24,987 nt of DNA from Melampsora larici-populina 98AG31 (GCF_000204055.1 NW_006768927.1:25577-50563); one strand, 5' to 3'. Positions 8,967 to 17,953 are shown, counted from the stretch's first letter. Made by a program: numbers and translations. The notes: generated by a model not told the origin, from the letters alone.

Positions 8967-9455
8967 AAAACCCAAAAACTTTGAAACTTTAACAACCACA
9001 CGTGAATTTAAATCAGTATGTACAAAAGTCTTTTCTTCTGCTTCTCCTTCTCCTGCAGTTTGAGTTTGAATTTTTTGAAACGCATTTAACGTCCAATTCC
9101 CAAATTTCCCATCCCTAAAAACTTTCAAAAGATATAACAAAATCGGTTTTCCATTCAAAAGTTTACATGGTTCTGAAATCTTAACAAGCGGTCCTATTGA
9201 TCTTGTGTGACCAGGCATGGGTCCTTCTGATGCTACTTTACCTATAAAAATACAAGATACAAAAATACAAAATATAAAATGCAAAAAGAACCGTTTTTCA
9301 GTTAGCTTTTGAATTCAAGAATCAATCCTTTTTAGGGAGAGAGTTTTTTTGTATTTACCTTTTCTACATCCTACAGCGTTTAATAAACTAGATTCTCCTA
9401 TATTTGGCATTCCACATACCATGATTTTGATTCCATTTTCAAGAGAATTATTTGA
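8967..9455 (-). pseudogene. MTG1/RbgA-like mitochondrial ribosome-assembly GTPase relic
   Basis: Fragment of a circularly permuted GTPase of the MTG1/YlqF(RbgA) family, which acts in mitochondrial large-subunit assembly. The first exon (9455-9359) gives the P-loop region VCGMPNIGESSLLNAV and ends CRKG. A GT-AG intron at 9242-9358 (117 nt) keeps phase exactly. The second exon begins KVASEGPMPGHTRSIGPL, the family's G2 region (PGxTRS). The text then jumps from KLLNGKPILLYL to FRDGKFGNWTL, which resembles the family C-terminus, so the G3 DTPG segment and the central domain are missing. The P-loop Lys is Glu (GAA, 9393-9395 on the complement). The upstream G4/NKxD part is not visible. It is therefore a non-functional relic and the only host-like gene trace in the window. 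The family call rests on motifs only. Confidence 0.65.
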
Positions 9456-9637
9456 TCAGGAGTTAAAGCATCAGAGGAATCGGATTTGGTTCTAGATTTA
9501 ACGATTTCTGTATATGTATATCAAAATTATAAAAAGAAGAACACCTGCGGCCTAACTGAGTCATCCACGTTTGATTTGGTCTAGTGTGGCGCGAAGGCCT
9601 GATCGGTTGGCTGGGAAGGTATGTATTCAATTGAATA
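9456..9637. other. Spacer between GTPase relic and palindromic element
   Basis: No recognised coding region is seen. The frames continuing upstream of the GTPase P-loop lose family resemblance here. Confidence 0.35.
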
Positions 9638-9905
9638 CCCTGTAATTGCTCGGAAAACCTCAGCAACCCTGTACTGGGTCGATTTGCTCCGCTATATAGC
9701 GGAGCAATACCTCCATGGCCAGGTTGCGCAGCGATTGCACCGCTATGAAAAACCTCGGCCCTGGAGTGCGTTGTGCAGGCTCCGCTATGGAAGGCGGAGT
9801 GCGTGGCGCACCCAAAAATCGCTCCGCTTCCACCAGTTATGGCGGAGCGGTTCGGCTATTGTGTGGAGGAACAAACTCCACAAAGGAAGGGAATCACAAT
9901 ATATT
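9638..9905. repeat. GC-rich palindromic repeat with 24 bp perfect palindrome
   Basis: The block contains the perfect palindrome 9684-9707 (ttgctccgctat joined to its reverse complement). Around it are several gctccgctat / ggcggagcg words in both directions (near 9780, 9797, 9830 and 9840) and a 7 bp stem tgtggag (9862-9868) / ctccaca (9876-9882). The open frames across it differ in all three phases and look like by-products of the GC-rich palindromes. It shares the word ctatatagcg with the element at 8353-8580, so the two may be related. Confidence 0.6.
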
Positions 9906-10030
9906 TAGTTAAACCTTTCCTTAGGAACAAATCGCAATACATGAGGCTGCACTTGTGGTGAAGTAGAATCACCAATGGTGTGTAGATTTGTCCCAAACTT
10001 GGCTATATGCAGCATCACTCATTGTAGTAA
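9906..10030. other. Short spacer
   Basis: Nothing recognisable. Confidence 0.3.
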
Positions 10031-10430
10031 TCATAAATGTTGTGGCTTAAATTTTGTTACATTATTGACATTTTCTCTTGACAGCAAACCGACGGAATCT
10101 GTACCTGAAGTAACCGGTATGTTTGGCGGATCCTGAGCATTTGGTGAAGCACTAGTCTGTCCATTGATAGCTGGTAAGTTGGGTGTTGCATTTTGTCCTT
10201 CTCCAGGTTTGATCAAGGTAACAACCATGAGAATTGCCTCCAGTAGGGGTGGAAGGGTCTCCACAAGTGCATCTCCTATCACGGCCACAGTGAGTTGCAA
10301 CTGCAGGAGTTGGTACAGCAATATCTGAATCAGGCAGAGGGACGGAGCCACCTCTTAGCCTATTGCTAGTCCTTCCCATCATCTCTTTGAAGTTTTCTGC
10401 ATTGGTAGCCTTCTTGTTTGTGCTATACAT
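10031..10430 (-). pseudogene. Unrecognised decayed ORF, possible N-terminal retroelement protein
   Basis: Two overlapping minus-strand frames appear to be one protein split by a frameshift near 10280-10300. The first starts MYSTNKKATNAENFKEMMGR and runs through SVPLPDSDIAVPTPAVAT. The second continues IGDALVETLPPLLEAILMV, then a Pro/Asn/Ser-rich stretch (NAQDPPNIPVTSGTDSVG). Ordered helix followed by a low-complexity linker would fit the start of a gag-like protein, but I see no zinc knuckle, protease or long terminal repeat nearby. Function is unknown. Confidence 0.3.
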
Positions 10431-10986
10431 CTTCTAAGTGAAAGAACTTTTGATTTTTGTAGGAATTATCATAATTTAAGTGATGAATGAGATTCTTCAC
10501 ATTAATGAAATATAGACAGTGATGTCTTATTCAAAAAAAAAACTGCAAGCTAATTAGCTTGTACTGTGAAAGGTAGAAAGGATCTAGTGAGGATGAACAG
10601 ATACAAGCATGGGATTGCGGATATGGAGGAATTGATGTATGAAGACAATTTTCAAGGTTGAGGAGAATATCCTTAGCCTGAATGGCTCTTACCAAGTGTG
10701 GGGGAAGTGTCTCTCACTATAAGGATACTTCTTTTCATTCACCCATAGTCCACTTGTATTGTGGAAATAGGTGGTACCGTTGAGCCCTTGGGTACTGCCA
10801 CTCATTAAACCTTGGTACAAATTATCCTGTGGTATTTTAGTTTCAATTCAATTACCCATTGATTAATAGTAACAGAGATTGCAAATGGGACTCTTGATTT
10901 ATGGAGCTGAGATTCACAACAAAGTCTCTTTTTGTCTGACCCAGGACTGGTTTACAAAATATTGTGATAGCAATTCCGTGAGCTAC
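10431..10986. other. Spacer, no gene seen; one 16 bp palindrome
   Basis: AT-rich sequence with the perfect palindrome caagctaattagcttg at 10546-10561 just after a run of A. No coding sequence or repeat border is recognised. Confidence 0.4.
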
Positions 10987-10989
10987 TAG
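10987..10989 (+). repeat. Target-site duplication TAG, left of CACTA element
   Basis: The three bases tag immediately precede CACTACA. The same three bases follow the right terminus at 11806-11808. A 3 bp duplication is the rule for the CACTA superfamily. Confidence 0.75.
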
Positions 10990-11805
10990 CACTACACAAA
11001 ATATAATATTTTCTGGGCAGAAAATTAAATTATTGATACACAAAAATATTGAGAGGCCAGGAGAAGGGCAAAAAATAAATAAAAATATGCATCTTGTTCC
11101 CTGCGGTGAGAGCTTCACTCTCCATATTTTTCCATCTTTTTACAGTCCATATTGATAAGTGTACTAACAATAAACCTTCATAATCATCCAATTACAACCT
11201 GTAACAAGCACTGAAATTTGGCTCATTAGTGTTTAGAGAAACTTATGATTTCTGAAAACACCTATCATTTTGTCAAATCTGCTTCAAAACACTCGATATC
11301 AAGTGCATTTGAAAGCTGAACTCTTCCTCTCGGACTTTCATAAGATCAAGAACTATGTAGCTAGTATGACAATCATTCTATGGATCTGTATGTACAAATG
11401 TATAAAAAAGATGATATCTTTTTTAGCAGACCAGCATGCTGTGTGGTCCTATTATGAACTATTTGGAGGACAATTCCAGCTTACCAATGCACCCAAAATC
11501 GAGCGTTTTGGACCGGAATTGAAAAATTTATGAGTATTTTCAGAAATCAAAAGTTTCTCTAAACACTAATGAGCCAAATTTCAGTGCTTGATACAGGTTG
11601 TAATTGGATGATTATGAAGGTTTATTGTTAGTACACTTATCAATATGGACTGTAAAAATACGGAAAAATATGCAGAGTGAAGTTCTCAACGCAGGGAACA
11701 AGATGCATATTTTTATTCATTTTTTGCTCTCCTCCTGGCCTCTCAATATTTTTGTGTATCAATAATTTAATTTTCTGCCCAGAAAATATTATCTTTCTTG
11801 TAGTG
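10990..11805. mobile_element. Non-autonomous CACTA (CMC/En-Spm) element with long inverted arms
   Basis: An 816 bp element. The right terminus reads, inward, CACTACAAGAAAG, the canonical En/Spm end; the left reads CACTACACAAAAT. Long arms of about 273 bp (10990-11262 and 11533-11805) are inverted copies differing at about a dozen positions by eye. A ~270 bp unique centre separates them and contains no transposase. The termini are flanked by the same 3 bp TAG. Known CACTA ends are usually only 10-30 bp, so the long arms make this a foldback derivative. It would need a transposase from elsewhere in the genome. Confidence 0.85.
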
Positions 11806-11808
11806 TAG
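11806..11808 (+). repeat. Target-site duplication TAG, right of CACTA element
   Basis: This copy of TAG pairs with 10987-10989 and defines the right insertion boundary. Confidence 0.75.
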
Positions 11809-12040
11809 CATCTTTTAGGCTAGTAAACCACTAAAGAAAATGGTGGAATATTAAACTAAGTTTATTAAGCGCGTGAGAACCTTGTTTTAAGTTTCACAAA
11901 CAAGGTTTGCTAAGAAGTAGTGGGATCAAATCAGCACTGACTTCAGTTAGATGACCTTTTAACATAGGGTTTGGATACAAATCCAGGAATTAATGCAAGA
12001 CAAATAGTCTTCTACCAGGATGTAGAGTAAAAACTACATT
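11809..12040. other. Spacer with a 10 bp stem-loop
   Basis: No gene is seen. A perfect stem, aaccttgttt (11878-11887) and aaacaaggtt (11898-11907), encloses a 10 nt loop. Confidence 0.4.
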
Positions 12041-12151
12041 CACCATGTCCTTGTGGCAGTCGCCTGACGACGAGCGCACACGAACTCCCATTGAGGCACA
12101 AAGGCGACTCGTGCGCGCTCGTCGATGAGCAAACACCACACGGGCATGGTG
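12041..12151 (-). repeat. ~111 bp hairpin repeat, copy 2 (more symmetric copy)
   Basis: The ends caccatgtccttgtgg and the complement of ccacacgggcatggtg match. The inverted arms extend about 43 bp each, with a particularly strong inner stem cgacgagcgcacacga against tcgtgcgcgctcgtcg (15 of 16 pair). The centre is about 25 nt. On the complement it aligns with copy 1 at 7961-8072 over the full length. The flanking att at both edges might be a 3 bp duplication but could be chance. No coding capacity. Confidence 0.8.
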
Positions 12152-12353
12152 ATTATAATTCTGTGCCCAAGCTAACAACACTCTACTCTAGAGCTTGTTA
12201 ATTGAGGGAAATATCACCTAGTGATATTTGAAGTTCATTAAACTCTGAACACACAGGAACTCCTTTGAATTTAGAGTTTCCCAAGTTCTTGAATTCCCTT
12301 ACTAACTTGAGGAGCTCTTTATATACAGGGAGGGGCACTTCCACACAGGGTAC
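12152..12353. other. Short AT-rich spacer
   Basis: No gene is seen. A ctctttatataca stretch near 12315 is TATA-like, but no transcribed feature follows that would support a promoter call. Confidence 0.3.
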
Positions 12354-12780
12354 TTTACACCGACTAAGTCAGTGTAAAAAGAAGTCTGTGTAAAATTCAA
12401 AATTATCCATGCATTTCTAGAATTTTACACATATTTCATTTTTTTATTCTGTGTGAAAAATGTCAGTGCAAAAGAGTCAGTGCAAATATCTTGAACCCGG
12501 CTGCAAGATTCAATTTTACACCGAAGGCTTTACACAGACTCAGGCAGTGTAAATTTCTTCAGTGTAAAATTCTTGGACCCTGGACTGATGTCGAATTTTG
12601 CACCGATGTCCTTTACACTGACTGTCTTTCACCATATTTGCACCGACAACCTAAACACTGAAAGGGTGTCGGTTTAAAAAGTGTCAATGCAAAAATGCCA
12701 ATTGCCCCATGTGAAATGGGATTTTGCACCGTAAAGTTTACACAAGAATAAATCTTTACACAAAAAAACAACAATACTTG
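12354..12780. repeat. GTGTAAA/TTTACAC repeat cluster, locus 2
   Basis: This is a more diverged version of the 4660-5037 cluster. The ~44 bp module recurs at 12354-12398 (TTTACACCGACT ... AGTGTAAAA ... GTGTAAAATTC) and 12529-12572 (TTTACACAGACT ... AGTGTAAAT ... GTGTAAAATTC). Degraded words (gtgcaaa, tttgcacc, tttacactgac) fill the remainder. Substitutions of T to C within the word (gtgtaaa to gtgcaaa) are frequent and occur in both orientations. It lies just beyond the 3' end of the GCM-type transposase gene and could be part of that element's terminal region, but the other locus has no such gene next to it. Confidence 0.75.
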
Positions 12781-12950
12781 CGGCTTGAGAGAGAATACAG
12801 CGGACGGAAAGACAAATTAAGGAGCGTGGATCAAATGGAAAAAATGGAAAAGAGATAGAGTTGAAGCGAGTGAGTCTGATGCCAACAAAGAAACAGAAGT
12901 GTGATGGGAAAGGAAAAAAAGTCGGAAATTTGAAGAAGTTGAGGAAGATA
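12781..12950. other. Probable 3' flank of the GCM-type transposase gene
   Basis: No coding signal on either strand. On the complement this would be the 3' untranslated or terminal part of the transposon. No terminal inverted repeat was identified. Confidence 0.3.
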
Positions 12951-12969
12951 AGGACTATCCAGTGTTAGC

Positions 12970-13260
12970 CTTCTTTCCAGCCTTCTTTCCAGTGTTAGCC
13001 TCTTTCGAAGGTGCTTTCATTTCTGCTGCTGCTGCCTTGGCTGCCTTGCGTTTGTCTGTAGCAGCCTTGTGTTTTTCAGCCGCAGCCTGACGTTTCTCTT
13101 TGGCAGCTGTTGAGATAAACAATTCTATCAATGCTTTGCAAACTAAATATCAACGTGTCCACTTACAGGTTTAACCGTGGTCTCAATTTGTTCTGCCTTG
13201 CGTTTTTCTGCAGCCGCCTTGCGTTTTTCAGCTGCTGCCTCACGCTTGTTTTGCGCTGCT
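12970..13260 (-). repeat. Ala/Lys/Arg-rich coding repeat (AEKRKA units)
   Basis: Three blocks of near-repeats (gctgaaaaacgcaaggc and variants) on the complement encode AAAEKRKAAAEKRKAEQ-type sequence, predicted as a charged helix or coiled coil. They form the C-terminal tail of the transposase-USP protein. A likely intron (donor ctgtaagt, acceptor tcaacag) separates the blocks, although the phase does not restore perfectly. Confidence 0.55.
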
Positions 13261-14586
13261 CTTGGAATGAGGCGAAAAAAAAGATGTCAAAAAACCTATC
13301 TCACTCAGTTTATAAAATGATAAAGAAACGAGCGGCATTTTAATTTTGATCTTGATGGGAGGATTTACTTTTACTTTGTGATCAGCAGCGTTGAGTCCTA
13401 TTTCCAGAGGATTAGGCTGTGGTGACTCCTTGTGATCAGATAAAGAAGGAAGATCAGTATCTTCTTCTTCAACTTCAGTATCAATCTCGTCTTTGAGATC
13501 AGGCAGGCCGCCTCCAAATGGCATTTCATCGCTTGGCATTGAAAAAGATATCTTGTGATGTCGCTGAGGAAACTTCTTCATCAGTTCAATGATAGAAGTT
13601 TTCAGGAGAGCCCTTTCGTCGTCGAAAGGCATGCGTGAGTAGCATACCCAGGAGGTGTGACGGTCACACCCGGCCAGAAGTTTTACATCACGCTCTATGA
13701 GTTGTGCAAACCCCCCATTCCTAAGCTTGTCGTAAAGCCATACACCCATTATACCCTCTACTGAACAAGCTACTTTACACCAATAATGCCCACCTGCCCA
13801 ATATCCACGCGTAACTAGGTAATAATCAACTTCACCAATGGAAAAACGCGCTGGCCAATCAGTTTGATCCATGAATTTGTTCCTCTCTGCCGCATCCAGT
13901 TCCACAACTCCATCTAAGTGAAAATACAAATGTAAAGGTGCCACTGTAGCGTCAGTGAGATTGAGCTTGATACACTTAACCAGCCTAGCAAGGTCCTCGT
14001 CCTTTGGTTGTTCCGTGTCCAATGGATGGCATTCTTGACAAACACGGCCGGTTGAATAAAACATTCCGTCGGTCGCCCATGTGGTTATCAAGAGTGCAGT
14101 GTCTTTGTATTCAAGTGAAGCATCCCTAAACATTGACGTTGTAATGTGAAGCATGGTCCTTGATTCGGTAGTTTCTTTCTCCACATGTGTGCTTTCATGA
14201 GTACATACGACTGTCTTGGTGATGGGAATCAAAAATAGACAAGCAAGAGAAGGTTGATTGGGTGTGTCATCCTGCATTAGACGTTGCATAAAACCGTCAG
14301 CAGAGGCGGGTTCATCTGACTTGTATGCAACCTTGGCCCAGTCGTCCATATCTAGTATTGCTTCATGCAAAAGTGTTTGCCCTTGTGAAAGAACCTTGCT
14401 AAGACTTGATTGTTCATTCAGTTCCGTGTTGCACCGCTTTGTGAAATGTCGCATGAGTACCGTGAATAAATTGTTGCCATTGACTGTGGCGAATTGACCT
14501 TGTAAGGGCCCAGACAATGCATAGAGGGATTCCAAGGTGGACGAGAGCCAGCATTGATTAAATGTGCCTGTAGTAGTGCCTTTCAT
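13240..14586 (-). CDS. USP-like cysteine-protease domain exon of the GCM-type transposase
   Basis: The longest uninterrupted frame of the gene, 448 codons. Residues about 9-24 form the Cys box (FNQCWLSSTLESLYAL), about residue 267 the His box (GGHYWC), followed by GVWLYDKLRNGG, where the Asp/Asn partner of a ubiquitin-specific protease would lie, and WVCYSR, the usual end of that fold. A C-x2-C pair (VCQEC) sits mid-domain. The ATG at 14586 is internal to the larger gene: the preceding open frame GRPKGSQNIIQHALTTYQSY continues upstream in the same phase. The last ~35 codons (after PIKIKIKMP) probably read into an intron before the AEKRKA tail. Deubiquitinase activity is inferred from the Cys/His motifs only. 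Confidence 0.6.
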   Translation of the reverse strand: MKGTTTGTFNQCWLSSTLESLYALSGPLQGQFATVNGNNLFTVLMRHFTKRCNTELNEQSSLSKVLSQGQTLLHEAILDMDDWAKVAYKSDEPASADGFMQRLMQDDTPNQPSLACLFLIPITKTVVCTHESTHVEKETTESRTMLHITTSMFRDASLEYKDTALLITTWATDGMFYSTGRVCQECHPLDTEQPKDEDLARLVKCIKLNLTDATVAPLHLYFHLDGVVELDAAERNKFMDQTDWPARFSIGEVDYYLVTRGYWAGGHYWCKVACSVEGIMGVWLYDKLRNGGFAQLIERDVKLLAGCDRHTSWVCYSRMPFDDERALLKTSIIELMKKFPQRHHKISFSMPSDEMPFGGGLPDLKDEIDTEVEEEDTDLPSLSDHKESPQPNPLEIGLNAADHKVKVNPPIKIKIKMPLVSLSFYKLSEIGFLTSFFSPHSKSSAKQA

Positions 14587-17149
14587 ATAAGATTGGTATG
14601 TTGTTAGGGCGTGTTGTATGATGTTTTGAGATCCCTTTGGTCGACCAGGGCCTTTGGTTTTTCATCTTTTGTTCTTCAGTTGTATCGGGAGCACGGCCGT
14701 CGTTCGGTTGGTATTTGCGTTTGGTTGGTCTGACCGTCCCCAATGATTCAACCACAGCTTCCCATCCTTTGTTCCTTGAACCATAAGCCATTGAAATCCC
14801 CTTTCTCTCGGCCCTATAATCTAGCTCTAGACTTTGTGCCAACGCTAATAGCTGAATCATTCCAGCAATCATTGTACATTTGCCCTGACTGGATCAAAGG
14901 AATGGAATTATAGAATCAAAAGATTAGAAATCAACATTAAACACAAGAAAAGAAATTAATAAAAACAAAAAAATTGTATGTACCAGAGCATATAATAGAC
15001 GCAATGCATTGACTCCTGCGCGTTGGTAGTCGATGGCAATTCAGCTCTACGTTGTGGTTTATTCTTCTTATTCTTCTTGCCGCACTTGCCTTTTGGATCA
15101 GATTCCACTTCCTCTCTGTCCAAAGGAGGATCATCTAGATCCATTTGTTTCCAAGCTGGAAATAACATCGCTTGAGTGTCAGCTGTTTGCCACCAGGCAA
15201 TCCATCTTTTGGCGGCTGGAAAAAGACGGCACAACTCTTCAAATCAGGAGTCGAGGTCTTTATCTGGTTCATCTGGTAAAAGAAATGCTTTACATTTCGT
15301 AACCCAAAGTCCCTAAGGAAATGACAACATCATGATTAGTAAGAATATTATTTCAGTATTATAAAAACTTCGGAAATGAAATCACCTTTAAATGTGGCTT
15401 AACTATTGAGGAATTCTTCTTGATGCGGTTTATTGCCTGCAAAAAGTGTTGCTCGCAACCGTGTAGCTTCAAAAGTGCGATGTTGCAATCGTAGACGCAA
15501 TCGTAGACATTGAAAACTTCCATGTAAGCGTCTATGAAGCCCACTTTTTGAGCTTGTGAGAAGTCGACAACTTGTTCACACAAGAGGCCCTTGTCTTTCT
15601 CAGAGAGGGAGGATTGTTGAATTTGTCGTAATAAAGTCACAAAATGGGCCTTGTAGTGACTCCTGCTAAGTTTGTGGAGCCAAGTTTGCAGGACAGGAAC
15701 CCATCTTTCAATCTTGTCGTTGTACATCGATGTTGTCAAGAGGTAGCCGTTTTCGAAAAATTGATAGGTGACATCAGAGAGAAGGCCACCAGTGTAAGGT
15801 TTGGGTTTCTTTTTATCTTGATATACCAGCACCTCTGCCATCCACTCAGTCTGCCAAGACATATGAGTATTCTCAGGCAAGAGGGAAACTGACACCATTC
15901 GCATGCCCTGCCTGTGTGGGAACAGTCAGTATCAGTCACAACAATGACTTGAAATAACAATGAAGACTTACCTTGCCCAATGAACAATTGCTAAAAGCCA
16001 TTTATCGGCGCCTTCGGGGTCATTCTTATCACTCATCAAACCGTTGGTTATTAGGATATCTCGGCGCAAGTACCCTAGGCGGTCGATATGTCCAAAGGAA
16101 GGGTGTAGATCAGAAATTGGGGCGAGAGGTTCGGTTCCAATGTGTGCATGACCCACCTGTACCACAGACGTTCTTCATTAATTTGATTGATGAAAAGAGA
16201 TAATGACATAAATTGGAAAAGGTCATACCTTCAAAGACGTAGGTCCTGTCTTTGGGTCTTGAATAATTCTATCTTTCAGCTTTTCTTTTGAGATAGGGTC
16301 CGCTTTCTTCGAGTCTGGCCATGGATGATGGTGGATTCCTTGATGACGCAATAATGACCAAGTAGCAGTAGAGTCGGGGTCCTTCTCATCAACTTCCTGA
16401 TCAATTCGACAACGAGCATGACATCCAATGTGTATTTGATGACCATCACATCCAGATATAGTACATGGCCTGTTTGTTTAGAGAATCATGATTAGAAGGT
16501 TATGCATACACTTATTAAGTTTAATTGAGATAAGAGCTTACGAATCTACACTTTTGGCAAGCTTCTTGGGGTTGGTGGCCGGTGTAGCTTGAAGCTCACA
16601 GTCTGGATTGGAGCATGTCATAACTCCAATACAGTAGTACCGTCTTATTATCCACTTATCATTGGTTGATGGCTCGGGTTTCATAGTATGGGACCATGCG
16701 ACATGTCGAAAGTTTGTTATTTGATCTTCAGCCTGCTTGACGAATACTGTTTACCCATTGGGATAAATGGGGTAGCCTGGTTCATCTATGACGCAATCGT
16801 GGTCGATGAAGGTGGCAAATTGTGATTTATTGACGGGCAATCGTAATTGTGGTTGTGAGTAAATTTTGACCGCCGTATCCTTCACCATTGGTCTGGCCGC
16901 TTTGCCGTTGTGCTCAGATTGATCAGATTGAGACCGTTCAGAGTTTGATGCGGACATTTGTGAGTATGAGTCGGACATTGGCTCTGATGGTTCTAAGTGT
17001 TCACTTGAATGTTGCAATGATAAAGAAATTTCAAAGGGGGTTTCGGGTGAAATAATACGTGATGGAGCTGATGAAGTTGAAGGAGAGGGTGAGGGGAAAA
17101 GGCCAATCTCTTTGGAAATGGTATCATTGGAGCGGTTTGATAAATGCAA

Positions 17150-17489
17150 CTCTTGATCAATTGAGGCCGCTCAAGCTGGAGGGGCTCCGGAGTGCGATGG
17201 GCCTTGACCCATTCTGCAAGGAGACTCTTAATCTCACACTCGAATTCGAATAGAGGGAGGAATTGTAACTATTTTCGAATTATCGAAGTTATGATCGATG
17301 GTGGTTTCTTTGTGTCCGTTTCTTTGTGTCCTCCACAACCAAATAGATGTGTGGGAATGAGAAAGGAGGTTTGGATCAGGCAAACTCATCTGATCCAAGC
17401 GTACAATCAGGTAAAGTCATCTGATTATATCTTCAAAGTAACCTTGTCATCGATATATACATCGGGATATATTGGCAGTGTTCCCTGAA
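17150..17489. other. Junction region between GCM-type transposon and DIRS/Ngaro-like element
   Basis: No gene is recognised. On the complement this is the 5' flank of the transposase ATG at 17149; on the plus strand it precedes the retroelement leader. No terminal inverted repeat or target duplication was found by eye. Confidence 0.3.
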
Positions 17490-17953
17490 GCGCGCGGCGG
17501 TACACATAATTCCATTACTCACGGGTAGTGTGAGCAACGGGTGCGGATAGGTAGAGTTTCACACTAAGAGAGACAGGTGATACAAACCTGTCACGAATTA
17601 GATGTGAATTGAGATGTGGAGAGAGAAGCGCAGAGTTTTTCCTCTCTACTCCACACTTCTCACATCCCTATCCCACACGTTGGAGATCCCAAGGATCTCT
17701 CCCTGCTTGAGCTCATAGCCTTTTTTCTCAAAATATAGCGAGAGCTATTTAAATACTCCTATATATAGATCATCGTCTCACATAATCATTAAATTTTTTT
17801 TTTCACATCATTATCATTCTCCTCAGTTTAGCGTCGAATTCTAAAAATCATTCTTCAAGGGAAAATCTCTTCTCACAATATCCAAGGTGTGAGGGTATCC
17901 CATCCTTCTTAACCGTATACTAGGGCAATACCTGACAAACTCACTCGATTTGG
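17490..17953 (+). promoter_or_regulatory. Leader/terminal region of the tyrosine-recombinase retrotransposon, with TATA-like boxes
   Basis: The start is GC-rich (gcgcgcggcggtac) and followed by several hairpins: gacaggt (17572-17578) / acctgtc (17586-17592), tgtggagagag near 17615 against ctctctactccaca near 17642-17655, and gagatcc-caa-ggatctc near 17685. Two TATA-like stretches (tatttaaa near 17748, tatatatag near 17760) lie about 190-200 bp before the first ORF. This is the expected place for the terminal repeat and promoter of the element. A matching right-hand repeat is not in the window. Confidence 0.4.

Larger units (their letters stand above)
12950..17149 (-). pseudogene. GCM-zinc-finger Mutator-like transposase with C-terminal USP-like protease domain, decayed
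   Basis: Reading the complement through GT-AG introns at 16470-16541, 16157-16228, 15912-15971, 15313-15385 and 14889-14983 (60-95 nt, phases preserved) gives one long protein. N-terminus: Ser-rich leader, then a GCM/WRKY-type zinc region (RRYYCIGVMTC, SGCDGHQIHIGCHARC, HQGIHHHPWP). Middle: a transposase-like core with GGLLSDVTYQFFENGYLL, VVDFSQAQKVGF and LHGCEQHFLQAINRI, resembling the D...D...C-x2-H order of Mutator-like enzymes, then RWIAWWQTADTQAMLFP. An AT-hook-like GRPKGSQN precedes a ubiquitin-specific-protease-like module: Cys box FNQCWLSSTLESLYAL (Cys 14551-14553), His box AGGHYWCKV (His 13786-13788) and end SWVCYSR. An acidic linker and an Ala/Lys/Arg tail (AEKRKA repeats, 12970-13260) close it. 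In-frame TAA 16751-16753, TGA 15244-15246 and a frameshift near 14660-14690 disable it. Confidence 0.75.

Noticed and set aside
9621..9961. Three overlapping plus-strand open frames
   Set aside because: They lie in a GC-rich palindromic repeat and all three phases are open, which is a composition effect. None resembles a protein family.
13240..14586. 448-codon frame as an independent protease gene
   Set aside because: The open frame continues upstream of its ATG through GRPKGSQN, and the preceding exons point into it, so I treat it as the C-terminal part of the transposase gene.
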